A DNA stretch of 64,000 bases from Nocardia neocaledoniensis (GTDB lineage: Bacteria > Actinomycetota > Actinomycetes > Mycobacteriales > Mycobacteriaceae). This document shows, in pieces, positions 17,819 to 27,282 of the stretch (its first letter is position 1; each line of letters begins with the position of its first letter). A model generated the notes under the pieces. The model did no database searches and was not told the origin of the DNA. It saw only the letters and a list, made by a program, of their open reading frames with translations. A program made the translations under genes and the position numbers. The DNA lies in NCBI RefSeq assembly GCF_003182135.1, contig NZ_QGTL01000002.1, positions 310,001-374,000 on the forward strand, read 5' to 3'.

Positions 17819-18526
17819 ATGACCTGTCGCACATTCGTCCACGTGCTCGCGGCGGCGGCCGTGGCCACGATCGCCCCGTGGGGTCTGCCGCAGCAGACCG
17901 CCACCGCGGCGCCCTGTTCCGATATCGAGGTCGTCTTCGCCCGCGGCACCGCCGAGCCGCCCGGCCTCGGCTTCACCGGCCAGTCGCTGACCGAGGCGCT
18001 GCGCGCCAAGGCCGGGGGCCGCAGTGTCGCGGCGCACCCGGTCGACTACCCGGCCAGCAGCGACTTCACCGACACCCGGGTCTTCGCCGGCACCGTGCTC
18101 GACGGCATCCGCGACGCGCACCGGCGCCTGGCCGCTGTCGTCGCGGCGTGCCCGAACACGAAGATCGTGCTCGGCGGCTACTCCCAGGGCGCCGCCCTCG
18201 CCGGGTTCGCCACCATCGCCGACACCCCGGACGGTGTCACCGAGGCCGACGCGAAGTACCTGCCGACCCCGCTGGCGCCCGAGATCGCCGAGCACGTGGC
18301 GGCCGTCGTGCTGTTCGGTGGCCCCTCGGATCGGTGGATGGCCGATGTCGGCGCGCCGCCGGTCCGCGTCGGTCCGGCCTACGTCGACAAGACCCTGGAG
18401 CTGTGCGTCGCGGGCGACACCATCTGCGACGGCTCCCCGGCGGGCCCGCCGAACGGGCTGCACGTGCTGTACGCGGCGAACGGGATGACGCTGCAGGCGG
18501 CGGATTACGCGCTCGCGCGCATGTGA
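17819..18526 (+). CDS. Secreted cutinase-family esterase
   Basis: 235 residues. A Sec signal (hydrophobic residues 7-20, likely cleavage after ATA, residue 30) precedes a cutinase domain: DIEVVFARGTAEPPGLG, the nucleophile motif GGYSQGAAL with Ser122, then Asp in AGDTICDG and His in NGLHVLY. Cysteines 33 and 111, and the pair in ELCVAGDTIC, match the two family disulfides. Such enzymes in mycolic-acid bacteria are extracellular lipases or cutinases acting on host or plant lipids. It is downstream of narI but has its own likely promoter. Confidence 0.93.
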   Translation: MTCRTFVHVLAAAAVATIAPWGLPQQTATAAPCSDIEVVFARGTAEPPGLGFTGQSLTEALRAKAGGRSVAAHPVDYPASSDFTDTRVFAGTVLDGIRDAHRRLAAVVAACPNTKIVLGGYSQGAALAGFATIADTPDGVTEADAKYLPTPLAPEIAEHVAAVVLFGGPSDRWMADVGAPPVRVGPAYVDKTLELCVAGDTICDGSPAGPPNGLHVLYAANGMTLQAADYALARM

Positions 18527-18560
18527 CCGCTCGGTGGGAAGACCCATTGCTTTCACGAAC

Positions 18561-18574
18561 TGTAACGTGTTTCA
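18561..18574. promoter_or_regulatory. Imperfect palindrome upstream of the OYE gene
   Basis: TGTAACGTGTTTCA pairs TGTAAC with GTTTCA at five of six positions, 10 bases before the ATG. It has the look of a repressor operator; no regulator gene is adjacent. Confidence 0.3.
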
Positions 18575-18583
18575 CTTTCCGGC

Positions 18584-19756
18584 ATGAGTGACGTGCTCGC
18601 ACCCGCCCGGCTCGGCCCCCTCACCCTGCGCAACCGGGTGATCAAGGCCGCCACCTTCGAGGGACGCACACCGGACGCCCTGGTGACCGACGATCTGGTG
18701 GAGTTCCACCGGGAGGTCGCGGCGGGCGGGGTGGGCATGACCACCGTCGCCTACTGCGCGGTCGCGCCGGGCGGGCGCACCGACCGGCATCAGATCTGGA
18801 TGCGCGAGGAGGCGCTGCCCGGCCTGCGGCGGCTGACCGAGGCCGTGCACGGGGAGGGCGCCGCGATCAGCGCGCAGTTGGGGCACGCGGGTCCGGTCGC
18901 CAACGCGAAGTCCAATCAGGCGCCGGCGCTGGCGCCGAGCCGGATGTTCAACCCGCTCGGCATGCGCTTCACGAAGGTGCCCGACGCGCTCGGCATCGCC
19001 GAGGTGGTCGCGGCGCACGCGGGCGCGGCCCGGCTGGCGCGGACCGCCGGATTCGACGCGGTCGAGGTGCATCTGGGCCACAACTATCTGGCGAGCGCGT
19101 TCCTGAGCCCGATGCTGAACCGGCGCAAGGACGAGTACGGCGGCTCGCTGGTGAATCGCGCCCGCCTGGCCAGGGAGGTCGTCAAGGCCGTGCGCGACGC
19201 GGTCGGCGACTCGATGGCGGTGACCGCCAAGCTCACGATGGAAGACGGTGTGCGCGGCGGCTTCTCGATCGAGGAGTCGCTGCAGGTGGCGCAGTGGTTG
19301 CAGGACGACGGCGCGCTCGACGCGCTCGAACTCACCGCGGGCAGTTCGTTGCTGAACCCGATGGCGATCTTCCGCGGTGACGCACCGCGCAAGAACTTCG
19401 CGAAGGTGCTGCCTCTGCCCGCGCGCTGGGGATTCCGGCTGGTCGGCAAGGGCTTCCTGCGCGAATACCCTTACCGCCCCGCCTATCTCGCCGACAAGGC
19501 GCGCCGGTTCCGGCAGGAGCTGACGCTGCCGCTGATCCTGCTCGGCGGCATCACCGACCTCACCACCGCGCAGCAGGCGATCGACGACGGATTCGATTTT
19601 GTCGCCATGGGCCGCGCGCTGCTGCGCGAGCCCGACCTGATCCGGCGCTGGGCGCCCGGCGCGGCGACCCCCTCGCTGTGTACGCACTGCAACGAATGCA
19701 TGCCCACCATCTACACCCGCACCGAGTGCGTGCTGCGCCCCACCACGCCGGTCTAG
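18584..19756 (+). CDS. NADH:flavin oxidoreductase, old yellow enzyme family
   Basis: 390 residues forming one FMN-binding TIM barrel. The family blocks are RNRVIKAATFEGRTPD near the start, QLGHAG (about 98-103), the substrate-binding VEVHLGHNYLASAFLSP, and the phosphate-binding ILLGGI and FVAMGRALLREP. The protein ends just after CTHCNECMPTIYTRTEC, a C-x2-C-x2-C-x9-C set resembling the [4Fe-4S] motif of 2,4-dienoyl-CoA reductases, but the FAD/NAD domain of those enzymes is missing. A partner reductase would be needed if the cluster is real. Its stop overlaps the convergent small gene by four bases. Confidence 0.9.
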   Translation: MSDVLAPARLGPLTLRNRVIKAATFEGRTPDALVTDDLVEFHREVAAGGVGMTTVAYCAVAPGGRTDRHQIWMREEALPGLRRLTEAVHGEGAAISAQLGHAGPVANAKSNQAPALAPSRMFNPLGMRFTKVPDALGIAEVVAAHAGAARLARTAGFDAVEVHLGHNYLASAFLSPMLNRRKDEYGGSLVNRARLAREVVKAVRDAVGDSMAVTAKLTMEDGVRGGFSIEESLQVAQWLQDDGALDALELTAGSSLLNPMAIFRGDAPRKNFAKVLPLPARWGFRLVGKGFLREYPYRPAYLADKARRFRQELTLPLILLGGITDLTTAQQAIDDGFDFVAMGRALLREPDLIRRWAPGAATPSLCTHCNECMPTIYTRTECVLRPTTPV

Positions 19757-20094
19757 GCCACGCCGAGTTCCTTGCGGACGCCGGCGAACCAGGCCTGCGT
19801 GTCGGGCAGGCCCTTCTCGTTGTCCTTGCGGCCGCCGACGAAGCCGTACAGGTCGGCGGCGTAGCGGCTCAACACCGTGCCCGCGTTCTCGCCGAGTTCG
19901 GTGAGCACGTCGACGTCGTCGAGCAGGTAGGCGACGACCGCGACCTGCCCTTCCGACCACGCCTCGCGGTGCGCGGCCCAGCCGTCGGCGCGCACCGCGC
20001 GGGCCTTGGCGAGCAGGTCGGCGCGCAGGGCGTCACGGTCGGCGTCGCTGGGCCTGCGCGGCTTGCCCCAGGTGATCCGTTTCGGGTCCGACAT
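19753..20094 (-). CDS. Conserved-looking hypothetical protein
   Basis: 113 residues, soluble and charged, beginning MSDPKRITWGKPRRPSDADR. No domain recognised. GAGAGGA precedes the ATG at a good distance. The stop overlaps the OYE stop. A hairpin at 20153-20184 separates it from the amidohydrolase operon, so it is probably transcribed on its own. Confidence 0.75.
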   Translation of the reverse strand: MSDPKRITWGKPRRPSDADRDALRADLLAKARAVRADGWAAHREAWSEGQVAVVAYLLDDVDVLTELGENAGTVLSRYAADLYGFVGGRKDNEKGLPDTQAWFAGVRKELGVA

Positions 20095-20152
20095 GGCGAA
20101 TCCTCTCGCTGACGTGCGGGCATGCGGGTCGGCTTGCGCCGAACACGACCGG

Positions 20153-20184
20153 TCGCCTGACTGTCGCAGATGACAGCCAGGCGA
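20153..20184 (-). terminator. Hairpin ending the FMO operon
   Basis: TCGCCTGaCTGTC (20153-20165) pairs with GACAGcCAGGCGA (20172-20184) around a 6-base loop, with one mismatch. It starts 18 bases after the amidohydrolase stop. Confidence 0.6.
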
Positions 20185-20201
20185 TCAGCGGCGACCCCGG
20201 T

Positions 20202-21941
20202 CTAGCTCGCGCGCAGGAAGGTGCCGACCCGTTCGGTGCCGAGCGCGGGATCGGCCTGGCCGGCGCCGAAGACGTAGCGGCCGTTGACGAACACGGCCGT
20301 CACCGTGTCGTCGTTGCGGTTGACCATGCGCGAGAGATTGCCGAACACCTCGATCGGGGCTTCGGCGTAGGCGTCGAGCGAGTCGTCCAGGTGGGCCGGG
20401 TCGATCACCACGGCGTCGGCGCGGTCGCCGACCCGCAGATGACCCGCGTCGAGCCCGTACCAGTCGGCGAGCTCGCCGGTGACCCGGTGCACCGCGTGTT
20501 CGACCGTCATGAACGGCCGCTCGGTGCGCTGGGCCTCGTGCACCCGGCGCAGCAGCCGCAGGCCGAAGTTGTAGAAGGCCATGTTGCGCAGGTGCGCACC
20601 CGCGTCGGAGAAGCCGAGCTGGACCGACGGGTCGGCGGTGAGGACATCGGCGACATCGGGGCGGTGATTGGAGATGGTCGTGCGCCAGCGCAGCTTGTCG
20701 CCGTGCTCGACCACCAGGTCGAGGAAGGCGTCCACCGGGTGCAGGCCGCCGCGGTCGAGGCCGACCTGACCGAAGGTCTTGCCGAGCACCGATTCGTCGG
20801 GGCAGGCGACGATGTCGGCGTCGAAGAAGTCACGGTGCCAGGCGCGCGGACCGAACTTGCTGTCGTAGTCCTTGCGGAAGGAGCGCCGGTACTCCTCGTC
20901 CTGCAGCAGGTGCCGCTGCTCCTCGATCTGGTTCGACAGATGCAGAGCCGCTGCGCCGGAACCGAATTCCTCGAACACCGGCAGCGCGATGCCGTCGGAG
21001 TACACCTCGAACGGCACGGGCAGGTGCTGCCAGCGGAAGTCGCCGCGCAGGGCGTTCATGATCCGGCCGACCGCCGGGAACATCTTGGCCGCGCCTGGCA
21101 CCGCCTTGACGTCGGCCGCCGACAGCAGGCTCACCTTGAGCGGCTTGCGGAACACGCCGGTGCTCGACAGCGCCATCGACACCAGGCTGGTGGGGCTGCC
21201 GATGTCGGGTCCGCCCTGCAGCGCGCGACCGCGAGCGCGCAGAATGCCGTTGAGGCGGCCGCGTTCCTTGCGCTTGGCGTAGGTGGAGGGCAGGGTGCGG
21301 GAGCGGCAGACCTCGCCGTCGAGCTTGTCGAACATCAGCTGCTGCGAGGACATCCCGACGAAGCCCGCGTCGAGCGCCTCGGTGAGCATGCGTTCCATCT
21401 CGGCCAGCTCCGCGGCGGTGGGAGTCACCTCGTTGCGCGTGGCGCGGTCCAGGCCCATGACAGCGGCCCTGATATCCGAATGACCGATGAAGCCGGCGAT
21501 GTTGGGGCCGAGCGGCAGTTCCGCGAGCGCGTCGGCGTATTCGGCGGCGCCGGACCAGGTCTTCTTCGTGTCGACCCCGCTCACCACGTATTCGCGCGGA
21601 ATGGCCTCGACGCGGCCGAACAGGTCACCCGCGGTCTCGCCGTCGACGTGCACCGTCGACAGCGAGCACGAGCCGACGAACACGGTGGTGACGCCGTGGC
21701 GCACCGATTCCGACAGGGCGGGGTCGAGCAGCACCTCCACGTCGTAGTGGGTGTGGATGTCGATCATGCCGGGCAGGACCCATTTGCCCTCGGCGTCGAC
21801 CACACGGCCGCAACCGGTTTCATCGAGTGGGGTCTCGGAGATCGCGGCGATCTTGCCATCCTTGATGCCGAGGTGGCGAATCGCGGACGGGGCGCCGGTG
21901 CCGTCGAACCACCGGCCGCCTTTGATGATGCTGTCGAACAT
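20202..21941 (-). CDS. Amidohydrolase, D-aminoacylase-like
   Basis: 579 residues of the metal-dependent amidohydrolase superfamily (N-acyl-D-amino-acid deacylase-like). The N-terminal metal motif VLPGMIDIHTHYDVE (about 55-69) and GVTTVFVGSCSLS are clear, and FSDAGAHLRNMAF carries the late catalytic Asp. The C-terminal beta domain ends with VFVNGRYVFG. The substrate is uncertain; in this operon an amide or cyclic amide produced after Baeyer-Villiger-type oxidation is one possibility. AAGGGG precedes the ATG. It follows the acyl-CoA synthetase by 14 bases and is the last operon gene. Confidence 0.85.
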   Translation of the reverse strand: MFDSIIKGGRWFDGTGAPSAIRHLGIKDGKIAAISETPLDETGCGRVVDAEGKWVLPGMIDIHTHYDVEVLLDPALSESVRHGVTTVFVGSCSLSTVHVDGETAGDLFGRVEAIPREYVVSGVDTKKTWSGAAEYADALAELPLGPNIAGFIGHSDIRAAVMGLDRATRNEVTPTAAELAEMERMLTEALDAGFVGMSSQQLMFDKLDGEVCRSRTLPSTYAKRKERGRLNGILRARGRALQGGPDIGSPTSLVSMALSSTGVFRKPLKVSLLSAADVKAVPGAAKMFPAVGRIMNALRGDFRWQHLPVPFEVYSDGIALPVFEEFGSGAAALHLSNQIEEQRHLLQDEEYRRSFRKDYDSKFGPRAWHRDFFDADIVACPDESVLGKTFGQVGLDRGGLHPVDAFLDLVVEHGDKLRWRTTISNHRPDVADVLTADPSVQLGFSDAGAHLRNMAFYNFGLRLLRRVHEAQRTERPFMTVEHAVHRVTGELADWYGLDAGHLRVGDRADAVVIDPAHLDDSLDAYAEAPIEVFGNLSRMVNRNDDTVTAVFVNGRYVFGAGQADPALGTERVGTFLRAS

Positions 21942-21955
21942 TGTCGTGACCCCTT

Positions 21956-23599
21956 TTACAGCGCGAGCTCGCGTCGCGTGACTTTACCTGTCGCGTTGCG
22001 CGGCAGCATGTCCGAAGTGATCCGCCAGCGGGCGGGCACCTTGAAGTAGGCGAGCCGCTCGGCGAGGTAGGCGCGCAGTTCCTCGGCCTCGACCGCGCCG
22101 GGTTCGGCGACGACGACGGCCGCCACTTCCTGGCCGAGGTCGGGATGGGCGACGCCGAACACGGCACACTCGCTGACGGCGGGATGCTCGCTGAGCACGT
22201 TCTCGATCTCGGTGGGATAGACGTTCTCGCCGCCGCGCAGGATCAGGTCGGTGCGCCTGCCCGACACCGTGAGTCGCCCGTCGCGCAGGGTGCCGAAATC
22301 GCCGGAGCGCAACCAGCGTTCGTCGTCGATGGCGGCCTTGGTGGCGGTCTCGTCGTTCCAGTAGCCCAGCATCACGTACGCGCTGCGGATACAGATCTCG
22401 CCTTCCTCGCCGTCGGCGACCGGATTGCCGTCGGCGTCGCGGATCTGGACCTCGACGCCGAAGATCGGCCTGCCCACCGACGCGTCGTCGACGGCGAGGT
22501 CGAGCGGAGTGGCGACGGTGGCCGCCGTGCCGCTCTCGGTGAGTCCGTAGCTGGTGGTCAGCGACAGCTGCGCCGACGGCATCTTCGCGCGCAGCGCGGC
22601 CAGCAGGGCCGGCGAGGTGGGCGCGGAGTTGAGCGAGAGCGCGGACAGCGAGGACAGATCGTGCTGGGCGACATCGTGTTCCAGCAGACGGGTGGCCATG
22701 GTCGGCACGGCGGCCCAGTTGGTGACCCGCTCGCGTTCCACGAGGTCGAGCACCCGGCCCACCTCGAACGCCCCGTGTGGGAAGACCGCGGCCGCGCCGG
22801 TGCGCAGCCGCGGGATGACGAGGTTGTGCAGGCTGGCGATGTGGAACAGCGGCGCGGTGACCAGATACCGGCGATCGCTGGGCGCGTCGCTGGGCGCCTG
22901 GCCTGTGAACGCGGCCAGCATGGCGTCGGTGAAGCGGTGATAGTCGCTGATCGCCACCATGTTCCGCTGGGAGTGCACCACGCCCTTGGGCCTGCCGCTG
23001 GTGCCGCTGGTGTAGAGGATCACGGCCGGGTCGTCCTCGGCCACCGAGGTGTTCGGAATCGCGCCGCCGCCGTGTTCGGCGATCAGCGCGGGCAGGTCGG
23101 TGTCCATGGTCAGCACCGGGGTCTGGGTGCCCGCTTCGGCCAGCACGGCGGCCCGCTTCGCGTCGGCCACGACGACGGTGGGGGTGGTGTGGTCGAGGCC
23201 GTAGGCGATCTCCGGGGGCGCCCACCAGGCGTTGTAGCCCACCGGGATCGCGCCGAGGCACTGCGCGGCCCAGAAGGTGATCACCCAGTCGGGGCCGTTG
23301 GCGGCGAAGATGCCGACGCGGTCACCCTTGCCGACGCCGTAGCGCTCGGCCAGCGCGGTGGCCAGCGCGCCCGCGGCCGCGGCGTGCTCGGCGAAGGAGA
23401 TGCGCCGGTCCTCGGTCACCAGGTAGTCGCGCTCGCCCCAGCCCAGCGAGTGCTCGAGCAGTTCACGCAGACTGCGCTGCCTGCGGGCCAGCACCGGAAT
23501 CGGCACGCCGAGAACGGGTTCGACGGTCAGTTCGAACGGCGCGCCGGGCGCGGTGAGCCCGGCGGCGACCTGGGCGACGAATTCCTGCGGGTCGGTCAT
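21956..23599 (-). CDS. Acyl-CoA synthetase / AMP-dependent ligase
   Basis: 547 residues of the ANL superfamily, which activates a carboxylic acid with ATP and joins it to CoA. The phosphate loop [13 protein letters not shown], the A5-like TTSYGLTES, the hinge and A8 region [20 protein letters not shown] and the terminal lysine region [11 protein letters not shown] are all present. ATG 23599 is preferred over ATG 23611 because GGAG lies six bases upstream. It follows the alcohol dehydrogenase in the FMO operon, where the natural role would be to activate the acid formed from the alcohol or aldehyde. Confidence 0.92.
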   Translation of the reverse strand: MTDPQEFVAQVAAGLTAPGAPFELTVEPVLGVPIPVLARRQRSLRELLEHSLGWGERDYLVTEDRRISFAEHAAAAGALATALAERYGVGKGDRVGIFAANGPDWVITFWAAQCLGAIPVGYNAWWAPPEIAYGLDHTTPTVVVADAKRAAVLAEAGTQTPVLTMDTDLPALIAEHGGGAIPNTSVAEDDPAVILYTSGTSGRPKGVVHSQRNMVAISDYHRFTDAMLAAFTGQAPSDAPSDRRYLVTAPLFHIASLHNLVIPRLRTGAAAVFPHGAFEVGRVLDLVERERVTNWAAVPTMATRLLEHDVAQHDLSSLSALSLNSAPTSPALLAALRAKMPSAQLSLTTSYGLTESGTAATVATPLDLAVDDASVGRPIFGVEVQIRDADGNPVADGEEGEICIRSAYVMLGYWNDETATKAAIDDERWLRSGDFGTLRDGRLTVSGRRTDLILRGGENVYPTEIENVLSEHPAVSECAVFGVAHPDLGQEVAAVVVAEPGAVEAEELRAYLAERLAYFKVPARWRITSDMLPRNATGKVTRRELAL

Positions 23600-23610
23600 G
23601 TTCTGCTCCA

Positions 23611-24657
23611 TCAGGGGATGAGGACGGCGCGGCCACGGATCGTGCCGGAGTCGAGTCGGTCGAAGGCGGTGCGGGCGTCGGCGAGGTCGAAGCGTTCGAT
23701 CTCGGCGCGCACGGCACCCGTGGCGGCCAGCGCCACCACGTCGATGAGGTCGGTTCTGGTGCCGCCGTAGGACTTGCGCACGGTGGCGCCCCACGGCAGT
23801 CCCGGCCCGCCCGCCGGGCCGGAGTCGATGCCGGGTACGCCGCCCGCGAGCCCGACCATGCGGTAGGCGCCGTTGGGGGCGACGGTCTCGACGGCGAGTC
23901 TCGCGGTCGCGTCGGAGCCGACGAAGTCGAAGACGGCCTCGGCGCCGCGACCGTCGGTGCGGTCCAGGATCGCGGCGGCGGCGCCCTCCCCCGCGAGCAG
24001 CGTGTGGTCGGCGCCGCAGGCCGTGGCCAGGGCGAGCTTGTCCGGGTCCACGTCGACGGCGAGCACCGTGGCCTCGGTGAGCGCCTTCAGCAGCTGAACG
24101 GCGACGTGCCCGAGCCCGCCGATGCCGATGGCCACGGCGGTGCCGCCGGGCCGGAGCTGGTCCATGGCGCCGCGGATCGCGTGCATCGGGGTGAGCGCCG
24201 CGTCGGCCAGCGGCGCGGCCGCGGCGAAGTCGAGATCGCCGATGGGCACGAACGAGCGGGCGGGAATGCGCACGTATTCGGCCATGCCGCCGTCGGGACC
24301 CAGGCCGGGACAGGGCGGCATGGCGGTGCGGCCCGCCGCCAGGCAGACGTTCTCGTTGCCGCCGAGGCATTCCCGGCACACCCCGCACGACCAGCACAGG
24401 TAGACGATGCCGCGCTCGCCGACCACCCGGTCGGCCACCGCCGTGCCGACGGTCTCGATGGTGCCTGCGATCTCGTGCCCGAGAGTGAGCGGACGGTCCC
24501 CCATCGGATACGGCAGGCCGAGGACGAACGAATCGGAGTGGCAGATGCCCGCCGCGCCGACCCGCAGCAGCAGATCGTCGGGCCCGAGCTCCGGGATCGG
24601 GACCGTCCGCAGTTCCAGGGTGCCGGGTGCGGTCAGCTGCATCGCGCGCATGCTCAT
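23611..24657 (-). CDS. Zinc-dependent alcohol dehydrogenase
   Basis: 348 residues, normal for medium-chain ADHs. Catalytic zinc ligands are in GICHSDSF and TLGHEIAG; the structural zinc site is [18 protein letters not shown]. The Rossmann motif [16 protein letters not shown] (about 175-190) with VDVDPDK after it indicates NAD(H). The start overlaps the serine hydrolase stop (ATGA). Its place is comparable to AdhD in the mycobacterial mymA operon. Confidence 0.92.
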   Translation of the reverse strand: MSMRAMQLTAPGTLELRTVPIPELGPDDLLLRVGAAGICHSDSFVLGLPYPMGDRPLTLGHEIAGTIETVGTAVADRVVGERGIVYLCWSCGVCRECLGGNENVCLAAGRTAMPPCPGLGPDGGMAEYVRIPARSFVPIGDLDFAAAAPLADAALTPMHAIRGAMDQLRPGGTAVAIGIGGLGHVAVQLLKALTEATVLAVDVDPDKLALATACGADHTLLAGEGAAAAILDRTDGRGAEAVFDFVGSDATARLAVETVAPNGAYRMVGLAGGVPGIDSGPAGGPGLPWGATVRKSYGGTRTDLIDVVALAATGAVRAEIERFDLADARTAFDRLDSGTIRGRAVLIP

Positions 24658-25796
24658 CGGCGCACCGCGTCGAAGGTGGCCTTCAGGTAGCTGTCGCAGC
24701 GATCGGAGCCGATCAGGCCGGTCGCCATGCGATTCATGGTGTAGGCGAAGGTGACTCGGCGATCCAGGTCGTTGACCACCATCGATCCGCCGTAGCCTGC
24801 CCACCAGCAGACGTGTCCGTCGGGGATGTGCGGAAAGGTCTGCGGCCGGGGCAGCCCGTAGCCGATGCCGAAACGCAGCGGGGTGAGCAGGGCCTTGTCG
24901 ATGCCGTCGGCCTGCTCGCGGAAGATCAGCTCGATCGTGCTCGGCGAGAGGAACTTCCGGCCGTCGAGCGTGCCGCCGTTGGCGATCAGCGACTGCACGC
25001 GGGCGACGGAGCGGGCGTTGCCGTGCCCGTTGGTGCCGCCGATCTCCGCCGCGCGCCAAGCGGGCGTGGCGGTTTCGGCCACATCCAGCCAGGGACTGGT
25101 GAGCGTCTTGATCAGCACGCTGTCCTGATCCAGTGTGGACAGGTCGAATTCGGGGAGTTCCGGCGCGACGAGGGTGGCGATGCGCTCGGCGTGCTCGGGG
25201 CCGGTGCCGATGTGGAAATCGGCGCCCAGCGGAGCGGCCAGCTCGTCGGCGAAGAAGCGGCCGAGGGAGCGGCCGTCGACGCGGCGCACCAGCTCACCGA
25301 TGAGATGGCCGTAGTTGATGGCGTGATAGCCCGAGCCGGTGCCCGGTTCCCACCACGGCGCCTGCGTCGCCAGCCGGGCCGCCGCGGCCTCGGTGTCGTA
25401 GATGTCGGCGAGCTCGATCGGCTTCTCCCAGCCCGAGACGCCGGAGGTGTGCGACAGCAGGTGCCTGACCTCGATGGCGTCCTTGCCGTTGGCCGCGAAT
25501 TCGGGCCAGTAGTGCGCCACCCGCTGGTCGACGTCGAGGTCGCCGCGATCGACCAGCAGCAGCGCGCACAGCGCCGTCATCGTCTTGGTCACCGAGAAGA
25601 CGTTGACCAGAGTGTCCGCGCGCCAGGGGGTCTCGCGCGCGGGATCGGCGTAGCCGCCCCACAGGTCCAGCACCGGTTCGCCGTCGACCGTGACACACAG
25701 CGCCGCACCGAGTTCGGCACCGGAGCCGAGGTGGTCGTCGAACGCGGCGCGCACGGCCGCGAAATCGTCGTGGCAGAAACCCTCGGAGATGCTCAT
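24654..25796 (-). CDS. Serine hydrolase, class C beta-lactamase-like esterase
   Basis: 380 residues of the beta-lactamase/EstB family. SVTKT gives the Ser-x-x-Lys active site (about 67-70), YHAINYG the Tyr-x-Asn motif, and [10 protein letters not shown] the third motif region. There is no signal peptide, arguing for an intracellular esterase and against a true beta-lactamase. It overlaps the FMO upstream and the ADH downstream, each by four bases. In context it probably opens the ester made by the monooxygenase. Confidence 0.88.
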   Translation of the reverse strand: MSISEGFCHDDFAAVRAAFDDHLGSGAELGAALCVTVDGEPVLDLWGGYADPARETPWRADTLVNVFSVTKTMTALCALLLVDRGDLDVDQRVAHYWPEFAANGKDAIEVRHLLSHTSGVSGWEKPIELADIYDTEAAAARLATQAPWWEPGTGSGYHAINYGHLIGELVRRVDGRSLGRFFADELAAPLGADFHIGTGPEHAERIATLVAPELPEFDLSTLDQDSVLIKTLTSPWLDVAETATPAWRAAEIGGTNGHGNARSVARVQSLIANGGTLDGRKFLSPSTIELIFREQADGIDKALLTPLRFGIGYGLPRPQTFPHIPDGHVCWWAGYGGSMVVNDLDRRVTFAYTMNRMATGLIGSDRCDSYLKATFDAVRR

Positions 25797-27166
25797 CGTG
25801 ACACCCCAGCCGTCGCGCGGGCGGGCACCGGCAGGGCATTGCCCGCGGCGGCCGCGCGTTTCGCGCCGCGCGCGAGCTCCTTCGTCATGGCCCGCACGTA
25901 CGGTTCGAATTCGGCCTGGATGGTGTGCCGGGGCGAATCGTAGTAGCGCCCCGCGCGTTTGGCTTCGTGCGCGGCGAGCGCCTGCTCGATCTCGGCGCGC
26001 GGCGGCAGATGGTAGCGGCCGGTCAGGTAGGCGGCGACCAGCTTGCTCTGCTGCTCGGCGAAATTGACCAGCGTCGGCATCGGCTGGGCCAGGCCGAGAT
26101 AGAACAGATTGTCCACACCCGGTTTGTGCATCAGCTGGAACAGCGGGAACCGGTTGTCGGCGCCCGGCGCCAGGTCCGGGTCGGTGAAGAACGGGAAGCT
26201 GATGTGGTAGCCGGTGGCGCACACGATCACGTCGACCTGCTCGCTGCTGCCGTCCGCGAAATGCACGGTGTCGCCGCCCAACCGGGTGATCGCGGGCTTG
26301 CACTCCACGTCACCGCAGCCTGCGCGGTGCAGGAATTCCTCGCTGGCCGAGGGATGCGCCTCGAAAGGCTCGTGATCGGGCGCGGGCAGGCCGTAGTTCT
26401 GCATCTCGCCGCGGTTCTTGCGGACGAAGCGTTGCTTGAGCTTGAGGCCGAGCTTGGCGGGCATCCACTTCGGCATCGAACTGCGGTCGCCCACCTGACC
26501 GTTGACGTATTTGGGCAGCACCCACACGCCGCGCCGGGCCGAGACGAACAGCTTCGCGGCGATGAACCGCTGCGAGAGTTCCGAGGCGATGTCGAGCCCG
26601 GAGTTGCCCATGCCGACCACCACGATGCGCTTGCCGCGCATGTCGATCGGGTCGAACGGATCGTTGTAGGCGTGGCTGTGCATGAGCACGCCGTCGAATT
26701 CGCCCGGGTAGTCGGGGAATCGGGGGTTCCAGTGATGGCCGTTGCAGACGATCAGCGCGTCGTAGGTCTCGGTGTCGCCCGCGGCGGTCGTCACCCGCCA
26801 CAGCCCGGCGTCGTCACGTTCGGCCGCCGTGACCAGACTGTTGAACCGGATCCGGTCGCGCAGGCCGAAATGGTCGACGTAGTCCTTGAAGTACTGCAGC
26901 AGCTGGGAGTGATGCGGGAAGTCCGGCCACTCCGCGGGCGCCGGGTAGTCCTCGAACTGCAGGCGGTACTTCGAGGTGTCGATGTGCAGGCTCTGATAGC
27001 AGGCCGACATCCCGTTGGGGTTCTTGAAGTACCAGTTGCCGCCGACCTCGTCGGAGGCCTCGTAACAGTCGAACGGAATCCCGTTCTCGGCAAGCCTTTT
27101 GGCGACGGTGATACCCGAAGGTCCCGCGCCGATGACGCACACCTTGGGTAGCTCTCGTGTTTCCAT
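25793..27166 (-). CDS. Flavin-containing monooxygenase (MymA/Baeyer-Villiger-like)
   Basis: 457 residues. The FAD motif GAGPSG is at residues 13-18, the NADPH motif VVGMGNSGLDIA near 190, the FMO fingerprint F-x-G-x3-H-x3-Y is seen as FDGVLMHSHAY, and the late ATG motif as CATGYHISF. It inserts oxygen into a ketone, aldehyde or heteroatom using NADPH. First gene of a five-gene reverse operon (hydrolase, ADH, acyl-CoA ligase, amidohydrolase), much like Mycobacterium mymA. The ATG follows AGGAG. It is divergent from a TetR gene, with a palindrome across its -35 region. Confidence 0.92.
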   Translation of the reverse strand: METRELPKVCVIGAGPSGITVAKRLAENGIPFDCYEASDEVGGNWYFKNPNGMSACYQSLHIDTSKYRLQFEDYPAPAEWPDFPHHSQLLQYFKDYVDHFGLRDRIRFNSLVTAAERDDAGLWRVTTAAGDTETYDALIVCNGHHWNPRFPDYPGEFDGVLMHSHAYNDPFDPIDMRGKRIVVVGMGNSGLDIASELSQRFIAAKLFVSARRGVWVLPKYVNGQVGDRSSMPKWMPAKLGLKLKQRFVRKNRGEMQNYGLPAPDHEPFEAHPSASEEFLHRAGCGDVECKPAITRLGGDTVHFADGSSEQVDVIVCATGYHISFPFFTDPDLAPGADNRFPLFQLMHKPGVDNLFYLGLAQPMPTLVNFAEQQSKLVAAYLTGRYHLPPRAEIEQALAAHEAKRAGRYYDSPRHTIQAEFEPYVRAMTKELARGAKRAAAAGNALPVPARATAGVSR

Positions 27167-27220
27167 GCACAACTCCTGAACGGCCCGGGTCCTCGATGAC
27201 CCCGCCGAGTGACGTGGCCC

Positions 27221-27252
27221 ACAGAATAGCCTTTCGCTGGACACCATGTCTA
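27221..27252 (-). promoter_or_regulatory. FMO operon promoter with candidate TetR operator
   Basis: Reverse-strand TAGACA (-35, 27247-27252), an 18-base spacer and TATTCT (-10, 27223-27228) form a plausible promoter. The near-palindrome TGGACACCATGTCTA (27238-27252) has arms matching at 5 of 6 positions and covers the -35, where a TetR repressor would block transcription. GTCTAG recurs at 27248 and 27268. Confidence 0.5.
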
Positions 27253-27270
27253 GTGAATGAGCGAATCGTC

Positions 27271-27276
27271 TAGGAT
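27271..27276 (+). promoter_or_regulatory. -10 element of the leaderless tetR gene
   Basis: TAGGAT ends 6 bases before the tetR ATG, so transcription would begin at or beside the start codon. No ribosome site is present, which fits a leaderless mRNA. Confidence 0.5.
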
Positions 27277-27282
27277 GGGCTC

